Notes under the pieces: generated by a model
Database searches by the model: none
What the model saw: only the letters and a program-made list of their open reading frames with translations
What the model was told of the DNA's origin: nothing
Shown: in pieces, positions 1-9,874 of the stretch
How positions within the stretch are numbered: the stretch's first letter is position 1
How the letters are laid out: the number at the start of each line of letters is the position of its first letter
Position numbers and translations under genes: made by a program
From: Pseudoflavitalea sp. G-6-1-2
GTDB taxonomy: Bacteria; Bacteroidota; Bacteroidia; Chitinophagales; Chitinophagaceae
Assembly (NCBI RefSeq): GCF_012927185.1
Contig: NZ_JABBGB010000001.1
Coordinates: 1,364,001-1,428,000, forward strand
Direction of reading: 5' to 3'
Length of the DNA stretch: 64,000 nucleotides

Positions 1-881
1 TGGTAGTGAGCATCATCTCGCTCGACAAACTCAACTTCCCCGCGGTACTTAATTTCAAGGTCTATAAAATTACCTTACATAGCCTCATCGATGGTATTGC
101 AGTAATTGTAGTGATCATAACATTCATCTGGCTGTTGCTGCGCATCATCGATTTCATTGCGTTGATATTGCATCAGAAAGCAGAGCGTGAGCACGATCAG
201 CAGGATAATCAACTGGTAGTGTTCTTCAAAGATTTCTTCAAAGTGATACTGGTGATAATGGGCATTCTGATGGTGCTGAAATTTGCGTTCAGTTATCCCA
301 TCACAAACCTCATCACTGCACTGAGTATCGGCGGTGCGGCTATCGCACTTTCAACGCGTGAGAGTCTGGAGAACCTGATTGCCAGTTTCATCATTTTCAT
401 CGATAAACCTTTCATGGTAGGAGATATCGTGAAAGTGCAAACCATCACCGGCACCGTTGAAAAAATAGGACTGCGCAGTACGCGCATACGTACCGATCAG
501 AAAACATATGTTACCATGCCTAACAAGCAGATGGTGGACAGCATCATGGATAACTTATCGCTGCGTACACAACGAAAGGGTAATGTGCAGCTTGAGTTGT
601 CTTCAGATACATCCCGCGAAACCCTCCACCAGCTTGTATTAGCGATCGAAAATATTTTGCAGGCTAGAAAAGTTCAGGTAGAAAGCTCTGCTGTGTTTCT
701 CTCAGATATCATAAAAAACTCATTCATAATACAGGTTGAATTTTTCACGGCTCCTGTGCCTGTGGCGGATTTCAATGCTATCCGTCAGGATATTTACTTC
801 TCCATCATCGATCTGCTCGATGAAATGAATATCAGACTTGCAGCCAAAGAGTATGAGATAGTTGTAACAAAAGAGGCGTAA
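1..881 (+). CDS. Mechanosensitive ion channel, MscS family (5' end outside window)
   Basis: Small-conductance mechanosensitive channel of the inner membrane, which opens under membrane tension to release solutes during hypo-osmotic shock. Hydrophobic segments lie near residues 25-50 and 75-105 (counted from the GTG at 6). They are followed by a glycine/alanine-rich pore helix (IGGAAIALSTRESLENL) and the MscS beta domain (PFMVGDIVKV, GTVEKIGLRSTRIRT), then an alpha/beta C-terminal domain. The family fold is clear. The GTG at 6 could be a start, but the reading frame is open to the first base of the window, so the true start is probably upstream and more N-terminal helices may be missing. The next gene follows after about 60 bp on the same strand. 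No terminator is visible between them. Confidence 0.9.
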   Translation, partial: VVSIISLDKLNFPAVLNFKVYKITLHSLIDGIAVIVVIITFIWLLLRIIDFIALILHQKAEREHDQQDNQLVVFFKDFFKVILVIMGILMVLKFAFSYPITNLITALSIGGAAIALSTRESLENLIASFIIFIDKPFMVGDIVKVQTITGTVEKIGLRSTRIRTDQKTYVTMPNKQMVDSIMDNLSLRTQRKGNVQLELSSDTSRETLHQLVLAIENILQARKVQVESSAVFLSDIIKNSFIIQVEFFTAPVPVADFNAIRQDIYFSIIDLLDEMNIRLAAKEYEIVVTKEA

Positions 882-943
882 TAATTTTTTAACGCATAGG
901 GGTAAGAACAAATCACGTTGTCATATTTCCAAATACTGATAAC

Positions 944-2128
944 ATGAAGGTTCGTAATTACACAACCGGCATTCCAGGACGGAAGGTCGTGGTGGCTGCT
1001 CTGTGCTTACTGGTAACGGGTAGTGTACAGGCACAACAGGAAAACAATACCAAAAACAATAACAAAGGTGGCAGTGGTGGTGCACACATCGGATTTATAT
1101 ACCCGGTGAGTACTCACGGTAACCAGGCGGGTAAATCCACCAACAGTTTTTCTTTCCATGTATTGGGAGGACTGAGCCTCAATGAAACCGGATTCACTTT
1201 GTCCGGTCTCGGAAGCGTAATTAAAGGCAATGCAAGCGGCGCGCAGTTCGCAGGATTGCTGAATAACGTACAGGGACAAGCGTCGGGAGCGCAACTGGCG
1301 GGACTTTACAATTATGCGAAATATAATTCCGGTGCACAGCTCGCTGGTTTGTTCAATTCTACCCAAAAATCAAGTGGCACTCAAATAGCAGGATTCGGCA
1401 ATTTTTCTAAAGGTGATTCGGCCAACGCTGGCGATCTGCAATTATCCGGCTTTCTCAATCTTCATCAGAATGTAACGGCACAGATTGGAGGGTTCGCCAA
1501 TAAAGCAACCAACGCAGAATTTCAGATGGCAGGTTTTCTCAACAAAGGCAAAGATGTGAATGTGCAGGTAGCAGGCTTTCTGAACATCGCAAAAAAAGTA
1601 AAAGGAGTGCAGGTGGGCTTTATCAATATTGCCGACAGCAATGCCAATCCTGTAGGTATCATCAATATTGTGAAAGGTGGCGAAATGGGCATCAGAGTGA
1701 GTGTGGATGAGCTGGGTACACCTATGCTTTCATTCACATCAGGCGGTAAGAATTTGTATGGAGCACTTGGTGTTGGGTTCAATTCCAAAACAAAGAATAC
1801 CATGTACGCGCTGGAGGGAGTGATAGGCATGCATTTCGACGTGTCTGAGTTTTTCAGACTGCATGGCGAAGTGGTTACTACAGTGCTGGATGATTTCAAG
1901 AAAGGAGACTTTCACCGGAATTCGATCAGGTTTTTCCCTGCATTCAGAATCGGCAATCAGCTGGAAGTGTTCGCAGGGCCGTCGATCAATTTCGTGAGTT
2001 ACGATATCGCATCCGGCAAAGGAGATGCATTGGTGGAGCATGTATTTTGGAGTGAGAAACGCAACAATGGCAGATTCCACGGCATGTACATTGGTGCCAC
2101 CGGAGGCATTTCATGGAAGTTAAAGTAA
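944..2128 (+). CDS. Secreted protein with GxQxAGFxN surface repeats (LA_2272-like repeats)
   Basis: The protein has 394 residues. A basic N-terminus and hydrophobic stretch ending in VQAQ (residue about 31) indicate a signal peptide. Residues 90-245 hold roughly eight imperfect repeats of 16-19 residues, built on a GxQxAGFxN motif (SGAQLAGLYN, SGAQLAGLFN, VQVAGFLN, VQVGFIN). This pattern resembles the short surface repeats annotated as LA_2272-type in spirochaete and Bacteroidota proteins. The C-terminal third looks like beta strands of an outer-membrane barrel (alternating aromatic strands, ending in GGISWKLK). A repeat solenoid attached to a membrane-anchored barrel is an inference; the function is unknown. 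The stop codon sits inside a palindrome shared with the convergent gene. Confidence 0.75.
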   Translation: MKVRNYTTGIPGRKVVVAALCLLVTGSVQAQQENNTKNNNKGGSGGAHIGFIYPVSTHGNQAGKSTNSFSFHVLGGLSLNETGFTLSGLGSVIKGNASGAQFAGLLNNVQGQASGAQLAGLYNYAKYNSGAQLAGLFNSTQKSSGTQIAGFGNFSKGDSANAGDLQLSGFLNLHQNVTAQIGGFANKATNAEFQMAGFLNKGKDVNVQVAGFLNIAKKVKGVQVGFINIADSNANPVGIINIVKGGEMGIRVSVDELGTPMLSFTSGGKNLYGALGVGFNSKTKNTMYALEGVIGMHFDVSEFFRLHGEVVTTVLDDFKKGDFHRNSIRFFPAFRIGNQLEVFAGPSINFVSYDIASGKGDALVEHVFWSEKRNNGRFHGMYIGATGGISWKLK

Positions 2129-2150
2129 GCAGTGGGGTTACTGCTTACTT
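2123..2150. terminator. Palindrome covering two convergent stop codons, probable bidirectional terminator
   Basis: Perfect 11-bp arms (AAGTAAGCAGT at 2123-2133, ACTGCTTACTT at 2140-2150) flank a 6-nt loop. The TAA of the upstream gene (2126-2128) lies in the left arm and the stop of the opposite-strand gene (2145-2147) in the right arm. Neither side has a strong T-run, so termination efficiency is uncertain. Confidence 0.55.
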
Positions 2151-2654
2151 GACTCCTGAAATAATTTCACTCAGTTCTTTGTCCCACTGACCGGTTTTGC
2201 CATACTCTACAACACGGCCTGCTTCTTTTCCATCTTTCAATACAATGATGGTTGGAACATTGGTGATGTTGAGTGCTTCCGTGAGATGACCGATAGTTTT
2301 TTTGCTATGGTCAACGCCGATCAGTGTTACAGTTTCCTGATTAACACCCGCTGCATCGAGCAGTTGAAAGAACTTTGGAAGAATGTAGCGGGTATCGCCA
2401 CACCAGGTACCACCGAATACGATGTACTGAACCTGATTGGCTTTAGACTTTACGCCGGCAATTACAGGAGCAGACGGTGAATAACCAGCCTGATTCTGCT
2501 GATACCATTTGAAGGCGCTGTCTTTCGCCAGCAGGTCGCGGTGAATAATTCCCTTGAGAATTTTGCGATCCCCTTCGCCGCTTACCTCGTATTGGGTCTG
2601 GGCGTATGTGCTCATAGTGATGACCAGTAAAAGGACAGATAATAAGGACTTCAT
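2145..2654 (-). CDS. Exported thioredoxin-fold protein with a single-Cys WCGDT motif
   Basis: The protein has 169 residues with a signal peptide (residues 1-18, cleavage near STYAQ). A thioredoxin-like fold is suggested by the strand-motif-helix run around residue 78 (QYIVFGGTWCGDTRYILPKF), the later NVPTIIVLKDGKEAGRVVEYG strand pair with its cis-proline, and the C-terminal helix. The expected CxxC is replaced by CGDT, so only Cys85 remains. It therefore cannot form the usual intramolecular disulfide and may act as a monothiol or non-redox periplasmic protein. It has its own consensus promoter (2679-2709), whose upstream box overlaps the end of the MerR-type gene on the same strand. Confidence 0.8.
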   Translation of the reverse strand: MKSLLSVLLLVITMSTYAQTQYEVSGEGDRKILKGIIHRDLLAKDSAFKWYQQNQAGYSPSAPVIAGVKSKANQVQYIVFGGTWCGDTRYILPKFFQLLDAAGVNQETVTLIGVDHSKKTIGHLTEALNITNVPTIIVLKDGKEAGRVVEYGKTGQWDKELSEIISGVK

Positions 2655-2678
2655 AGACTATACAATATTATTAGTCTA

Positions 2679-2709
2679 CAAATCTAGTAGAATTTATCCT
2701 TTTTACAAA
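2679..2709 (-). promoter_or_regulatory. Bacteroidota-type promoter for the thioredoxin-like gene
   Basis: On the minus strand a TTTG box (2706-2709) is followed after exactly 19 nt by TAGATTTG (2679-2686). This matches the known Bacteroidota vegetative consensus TTTG-N19-TAnnTTTG. The start codon is 25 nt downstream. The TTTG box lies immediately upstream of, and nearly touches, the stop codon of the preceding gene (2703-2705). Confidence 0.65.
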
Positions 2710-4121
2710 GAGGCTTTAATTTCGAGCAGGAAACCCTTGATCTGCTGCAGGCTCTGGATCATTTCGAAGCGCTCACGGGCCTGTCTGTTCTTCTTCAGAA
2801 AATCTTTGGCGCCTTCGATGGTGAGTTTTCTTCTTCTGAGCAGGTCGTAGATCAGTTCGAGATTTTTGATATCAACCGGGCGGAAATGGCGGTCGCCTTT
2901 TCTGTTCTTGCGTGGTTGGATTATATCGAATTCGTTCTCCCAGAACCTAAGCAGGCTCTGATTTACACCGAACATGCCGGCTACTTCTCCGATGCTGTAG
3001 TACTGGCGGCGGAAAAGTGTGGAGTCTTCGGGAATATGTACATGGCTGGCCTCTGCATCCAGTGATTTGAGGGATTTGCGGCCGCGTGTAGATTTCTTTA
3101 TCTGAACAGCTTCTTCGCTGCTATCGGTTTCTTCGTCGTGGAGAGAAGAAATATCTTCCTGCATTATGAAGTCTTCTTCAGTTGCAGATTCAACAGGGGC
3201 TGGCTGTTTGCTCACTGGTTCAGCAGCTTTGGCTGCAGGTGATGCATTCCGTTGGGTAACGGGATTTTCCTGTGAGTCAGGTACAACACCCGATGTAAAC
3301 TGATTGGTGTCGGTTGAAATTTTTTCAGCTTTAACCGGAGCTTCGGGTTTGGCAGCAGCAACAGGTTGTTCTGTTGCTTCGGTTTGCTGCACCGGCGTCT
3401 GCGCTATTGGTTGTGTGCTGCTTTTTTCTGTGCGTTGCTTGTCGGCTTCTGCATAGATCTGTTTGGGAGGAAGCAGTGGCCCTCTGTTGCTGCTTGCAAC
3501 CGGAGTTGCAGGTTGTGCAACCGGCGCTTCCTGCATAGGTGGAACGGTTGGTTCTTCAGCTGGCTCTTCCTGCAATTGGAAGAGCACGGGTTCTGTTGTG
3601 GCATAACCGCTTTTCTTTTCTTCCTCTTCTTCTTCGATCACTTCTTCAATTGCTTCCAGCTCATCGGTCTCCATTTCAGCTGCGATTGGTTCTGCGGAAA
3701 TGGCTTGAACAGGATTTTCAGCAAGAGGGAGTTCTTTGCTGCTTTCGTCGGCAGATTCAGGTGTTTTGTCTGAACTGTTTTCGGAAGGAATATTGTGGAT
3801 TACTTCGCTATCGTTATTCGGATTATTTTCACTTATGGGCGAATTGAGGTTCATCTCTCCGATGTAAGGCATTTCATCTTCATGAGCATCCGGGATGGAT
3901 GTCTGAATTACCTGAGGTGTTTCGGGTGCTGCTGCTTTGGCTGTTTTTTCTTCGCTTTTTTCTCCGCCGTTCTGTAAGTTGTTTTCCTGTTCTGAATCAC
4001 CAGCATCCGCTTTGGGTGCGGGTTTCATGGTCTTGATACGGAACCCTGCGGCCGGTGTTTCCTTCTCCGGCTCGGAATCTCCGAAATCAAATCCCATCTG
4101 GTTGTATTGTTTCTTATCCAT
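2703..4121 (-). CDS. MerR-type DNA-binding protein with long acidic low-complexity N-terminus
   Basis: The protein has 472 residues, far longer than a typical MerR regulator (120-270). Residues about 374-442 form a MerR-like winged HTH (YYSIGEVAGMFGVNQSLLRFWE, then RHFRPVDIKNLELIYDLL), followed by a short helical tail. Residues 1-365 are low complexity, rich in Glu, Pro, Ala, Gln and Ser, with a poly-Glu run near residues 160-170; this part is predicted to be disordered. No effector-binding domain is recognisable. MerR-like proteins with HTH at the C-terminus and disordered N-termini are seen in Bacteroidota, but their targets are not established. It lies divergent to gyrB across a 385-bp gap. 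Confidence 0.8.
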   Translation of the reverse strand: MDKKQYNQMGFDFGDSEPEKETPAAGFRIKTMKPAPKADAGDSEQENNLQNGGEKSEEKTAKAAAPETPQVIQTSIPDAHEDEMPYIGEMNLNSPISENNPNNDSEVIHNIPSENSSDKTPESADESSKELPLAENPVQAISAEPIAAEMETDELEAIEEVIEEEEEEKKSGYATTEPVLFQLQEEPAEEPTVPPMQEAPVAQPATPVASSNRGPLLPPKQIYAEADKQRTEKSSTQPIAQTPVQQTEATEQPVAAAKPEAPVKAEKISTDTNQFTSGVVPDSQENPVTQRNASPAAKAAEPVSKQPAPVESATEEDFIMQEDISSLHDEETDSSEEAVQIKKSTRGRKSLKSLDAEASHVHIPEDSTLFRRQYYSIGEVAGMFGVNQSLLRFWENEFDIIQPRKNRKGDRHFRPVDIKNLELIYDLLRRRKLTIEGAKDFLKKNRQARERFEMIQSLQQIKGFLLEIKASL

Positions 4122-6486
<2,365 letters not shown>

Positions 6487-6509
6487 TTTTTTTACAACTG
6501 ATTATATGC

Positions 6510-6538
6510 AAGGCTGCCTGTTCGGGCAGCCTTTTTTT
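6510..6538 (+). terminator. Rho-independent terminator of gyrB
   Basis: Stem AGGCTGCC (6511-6518) pairs with GGCAGCCT (6525-6532), with a 6-nt loop and a run of seven T. Confidence 0.85.
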
Positions 6539-6561
6539 GTGCTTGTGGATTTGATTTTATT

Positions 6562-6708
6562 GCGCAAATGGATATGCTTTGGATGTGAGAAAGCTGCCAG
6601 GCAGAGTAGCGTCACAGATGAGCTTTAGTTTGCAGGATATCACAGTAGAATAATATTGAGCTATGTACTCAACAGCTTTCCAGATCTCCAAAGCATACCC
6701 ATTAGCGC
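6562..6708 (+). repeat. Palindromic structured element, pair I copy 1
   Basis: This 147-bp element has long self-complementary ends. Positions 6562-6583 pair with 6687-6708 at 20 of 22 positions. Inside these, GAAAGCTG (6589-6596) pairs with CAGCTTTC (6673-6680). The conserved core starts at 6589 (key parts GAAAGCTGCC, GGCAGAGTAGC, TCACAGATG) and recurs inverted in copy 2 (6871-6902) with 30 of 32 identical. CTGCC-A-GGCAG inside the core can form its own small hairpin. It begins about 25 nt after the gyrB terminator. There is no coding potential and no transposase nearby. Confidence 0.7.
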
Positions 6709-6780
6709 TGACCCCGCTGGAGGTGTAACAGATGAAGGTGTGTTAAATGGGAATACGGCCAACACGCACTTTCAGCGATT

Positions 6781-6932
6781 GGCTGGTTTGGGGTAAGGTA
6801 TTTACGGCCTTGAAAGCTGTTGCGTGAAAGATCAGTTATGTTCCAAAGCTCTATCCTCCTTACGTGCGTACATCTGTGATGCTACTCTGCCCGGCAGCTT
6901 TCGCGACGGAAATGACTTACCCCGAACCAGCC
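6781..6932 (-). repeat. Palindromic structured element, pair I copy 2 (inverted)
   Basis: Same core as copy 1 on the opposite strand (6871-6902), with the same inner stem (GAAAGCTG at 6812-6819, CAGCTTTC at 6895-6902). The outer stem is entirely different in sequence: positions 6781-6797 pair with 6916-6932 at 16 of 17. The distance between core and inner-stem partner is 51 nt against 52 in copy 1, and AGGATA sits at the same offset in both. It starts 3 bp after the stop codon of the minus-strand glycosidase-like gene, so it would form the 3' end of that transcript. Confidence 0.7.
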
Positions 6933-6935
6933 TGA

Positions 6936-9185
6936 TCATTTCTCTCCGCGTTTTCGCCGTACTATCTCCGGTTCTGTAACAAAGAAAAACTGATGCAATA
7001 CAGTAGCAGTTGTGTGTATTTTCCCATCCTTTAATATTGCTTTGGAATAGACAGGTTGCAGGCTGGTAAATGATCCCGTCATTTTTTGTACTGATGAGCC
7101 GGAGGTAACGGAAATGCTTACCTGTATTCCGGAACCGCTGCGGCTGCTGTCTTTCCACACTGCATATACCGATTTCCGGGGATCGGACTGATGGGTGAAT
7201 TTAATCACGAAAAGCCCGCCGCTACTGGAGTCTATCACTTGCCCATTGCCATATTCAAACAGCGCCCGGCTGATTCCCTGATCATAGAAATAATTATCCC
7301 AGTACTTCACAGAATCGATCTGCCAGTTCTTATTGTAGTAATACCAGAGGTAACCGCTGCCGCTGTAATTGGTATATCTGTACGAAGGGTTCGGCGCTTC
7401 ATCATCCTTGAAAGCGTATTGCACCCGCTCGGCCTCTGAAGTAGCCGCCCCCATTAGCTTTGAGCTGATGAGAAATATGCCGAGACTTTGTGGTGGCGTG
7501 TACCTGTCGTACTGCACCACTCCAAAGATGGTAGTGTCATACATGCCATTTTCCGTGCGCGTGCGCAGGAAAGATTTGTCTGCTCCATATTCATTGATAG
7601 TTACAGGAATATAACCGCGCCACTCGCGGTAAATATCGTTGAGCGATTGGATGGCATCCTGAAAATATCCTTTGTCTGAAGGAAAAGTGATATGGCTCCC
7701 AGGCAACTCCGATGTAAACGGACCAACACCTTTCTTTATACTGCCCGGATAAGAATGGAATCCTACATAATCAATCGGGGGATGCGCAGTATTGTAGGCG
7801 TATTGCAAAAACTTTATCACCGCACGCTGATACTGAACATCGATACCAGCCGTGGCAGGCAGATAGATTTTGAAATTGGGATCAGCGTTCTTCACGCCGA
7901 AACCCTTGTCCCATTTGTTGTTCCAGCCATCAATGGCCATCAGCATCATGCAGCCCGTTCCGATAGGATCGAGCCAGTAATTGGGAAAATACACACCATT
8001 GAATTCATTCCCCGGCTCTATGCCCCAGTGAGTGCCGGTGGCTTTTACATGCCCGTTTTTCTGGCGTGTGTACCGGTCGTCGGCGTTGGGATTACTGCCA
8101 TAAGCGTAAGCAATGCTGTACATATTTTTGCCGAGTGTGCGATAACTGAGCGGATCCCGCCGGTCGGCCGCAGTATCGTCAACAGGTCTCCACGAAGTAG
8201 ATTTCGTTTGATTGAAAACGTGAGTTGATGGCCCCTGCATCTGATAGTACATTCTTCTTCCGGGCATTACTTTCATGAGCACCGAATCGTAATACTCGGA
8301 TGATGAAATGTCGCGCTGCGGCTGCAATACAAGCGTATCGTAATGAAAGCGGTTGGTTTGCTGCAATCCTTTTCGCATGATGGTAATGCTGTCGCAATCC
8401 TTCACCGGAAATACATTGTAAAAGTTGGAGCCCGTGAGATTGCGGATGGTGGCGCGATGTGCAGCTGCTTTGGCCACTGTGGTTTCATCTGCGTAATTGA
8501 AAGTGGTATCGCCGGTGCCGGTGGCTTCGCCATAGAAGATGATGCCGGTGAGATTGGTTTCGGGCGCCATCCAGTATCCTCCTTCTTTATAAAACATTTT
8601 TCTCCATCTGATGCTGGCCAAAAAATACTGAACGGTGGTATCTCCTTCCCACACTTTCTTCCATTCGTATTTACCTCCTTTGGTGATGATGCGGAGGGTG
8701 GGTGTTGTGTTATTCGTATACTGATAAATGTAAGAGGCAGACCGGGCGCTGTCGCCGAGTGTAATGTCTACGGTATCTTCAACAGGATTGGCAGGAGAGG
8801 TGCAAACCCATATTTCGCGGAGCCGGTACCGTTGCTGAAAATTGCCGCCGATCAACCGGTGACGACGATAACCATAATAATCTTCTGCCCCGATAGAGGT
8901 ATTGCCACTGGTACTGTCGGGTATCAGCAACTGATTTCGCGGATCTGCTTTGCTGTCGAAATAATTAAATGTGGAATAAGCTGCACGCCCCCAGGCACCA
9001 CTGAAATCCACTATCATATACGGGTTCAGCGATATTTTCTGAATGCCAATGTTATGATTATCAGTGCTGAAATTCTTGCTGACAGCCGCACTGCCATTAG
9101 TGGCAAATGAAGTAGTGGATTGGCTCCGCAGGCCATTGACCTGACAAATCAGCAATAGAAGTAGACAGAACTGGACAAATTTCAT
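6936..9185 (-). CDS. Secreted glycoside hydrolase-like protein (clan A type, unassigned family)
   Basis: The protein has 749 residues from the ATG at 9185, chosen because a signal peptide follows directly (MKFVQFCLLLLLICQVNGLR); the frame is open about 30 codons further upstream, but those residues look non-coding. The middle of the protein resembles a retaining (beta/alpha)8 glycosidase. WGIEPGNEFNG carries a candidate acid/base Glu after Asn (N393-E394), YVGFHSYPG follows, and VTINEYGADK carries a candidate nucleophile (E532), a spacing typical of clan A. The N-terminal 250 and C-terminal 150 residues look like beta-sandwich accessory domains. No sorting domain is seen at the C-terminus. 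Substrate and family (GH5, GH39, GH30 or unclassified) cannot be decided from sequence alone. It is monocistronic. Confidence 0.6.
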   Translation of the reverse strand: MKFVQFCLLLLLICQVNGLRSQSTTSFATNGSAAVSKNFSTDNHNIGIQKISLNPYMIVDFSGAWGRAAYSTFNYFDSKADPRNQLLIPDSTSGNTSIGAEDYYGYRRHRLIGGNFQQRYRLREIWVCTSPANPVEDTVDITLGDSARSASYIYQYTNNTTPTLRIITKGGKYEWKKVWEGDTTVQYFLASIRWRKMFYKEGGYWMAPETNLTGIIFYGEATGTGDTTFNYADETTVAKAAAHRATIRNLTGSNFYNVFPVKDCDSITIMRKGLQQTNRFHYDTLVLQPQRDISSSEYYDSVLMKVMPGRRMYYQMQGPSTHVFNQTKSTSWRPVDDTAADRRDPLSYRTLGKNMYSIAYAYGSNPNADDRYTRQKNGHVKATGTHWGIEPGNEFNGVYFPNYWLDPIGTGCMMLMAIDGWNNKWDKGFGVKNADPNFKIYLPATAGIDVQYQRAVIKFLQYAYNTAHPPIDYVGFHSYPGSIKKGVGPFTSELPGSHITFPSDKGYFQDAIQSLNDIYREWRGYIPVTINEYGADKSFLRTRTENGMYDTTIFGVVQYDRYTPPQSLGIFLISSKLMGAATSEAERVQYAFKDDEAPNPSYRYTNYSGSGYLWYYYNKNWQIDSVKYWDNYFYDQGISRALFEYGNGQVIDSSSGGLFVIKFTHQSDPRKSVYAVWKDSSRSGSGIQVSISVTSGSSVQKMTGSFTSLQPVYSKAILKDGKIHTTATVLHQFFFVTEPEIVRRKRGEK

Positions 9186-9392
9186 ACTGACGGAATGATA
9201 GTTTTGAGGGGTCGAAGGTGAATATCCTGGTTTTTTTTGTGCGTAAGTTTTTGTGTAAAACACGTTCAAAATCAATGCGCATAGGCATTATATTGAAAAA
9301 AAACGTATATTTAGTTGTGCTTTGGTCCTTCTTTGGAGAACTTTTTGTAAAGTAACAATATTCAATTTACTAACCTCTTAAATGATTTGACT

Positions 9393-9596
9393 ATGGCAGA
9401 CATCAAGCTCACTGCATACAACGTAAAAACTAAAGAAAAAGGCGTTGAAATTAAAGACGCGGTGATCACTAAAACTGCAAAGGGCGCCTACATGGCACAG
9501 GGAAATGATGGTAAAGGCAATAAACTGACTACCCTGCTTGGCGAAGAAAAAGCACTTGCAGCTATCAAAGCAGGCGTAGCCAAACAAGGCTGGTAA
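9393..9596 (+). CDS. Small conserved-looking protein, 67 residues, function unknown
   Basis: This compact, Lys-rich soluble protein begins MADIKLTAYNVKTKEK and ends KAGVAKQGW. It has no signal peptide, membrane segment or Cys. The ATG at 9393 is preferred over an ATG two codons earlier because MADIKL is a typical N-terminus. Reasons to believe it is real: good codon use, a clean 200-bp upstream region and an elaborate terminator 20 nt after the stop. It may be part of a small beta-strand-rich protein family in Bacteroidota, but I do not recognise it. Confidence 0.7.
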   Translation: MADIKLTAYNVKTKEKGVEIKDAVITKTAKGAYMAQGNDGKGNKLTTLLGEEKALAAIKAGVAKQGW

Positions 9597-9616
9597 TCTC
9601 CTCCCGTTAAAAGAGA

Positions 9617-9694
9617 CCGACAACTGATTGGCCGGAACAGGTTATTGCAGGTGCAATACAAAACCTGAGTTGGCTGTTCAGTTGTCCTTTTTTT
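9617..9694 (+). terminator. Branched terminator after the 67-residue protein gene
   Basis: The outer stem GACAACTGA (9619-9627) pairs with TCAGTTGTC (9678-9686) and is followed by T7. Inside, CAGGTT pairs with AACCTG and ATTGC with GCAAT, forming a second arm. This is longer and more branched than a normal terminator. Confidence 0.7.
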
Positions 9695-9710
9695 GCCCAT
9701 ACTCCTCCAA

Positions 9711-9764
9711 AACAAAAAGCCTTCCTGCATTTCGTAAATAAATACTCCACACAGAAAAGGCTTT
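9711..9764 (-). terminator. Candidate terminator of the DUF1800-DUF1501 operon
   Basis: AAGCCTTT-type arms (about 9715-9723 and 9757-9764) flank a loop of more than 30 nt. On the minus strand a T-rich tract (TTTTTGTTTT) follows. The long loop lowers confidence. Confidence 0.35.
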
Positions 9765-9874
9765 AGGTAAGCACAATTACGTGATAAGGTAAATTTCTTG
9801 AAACCGGTGTAGCTGAGGAAAGGAAAAATGGCGAATGCAAAAAGTTGGTACTTAAATATAGGATTTTTTTATCA

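Noticed and set aside
8343-9110. 255-codon open frame opposite the glycosidase-like gene
   Set aside because: Antisense to a gene with signal peptide and catalytic motifs; no independent evidence.
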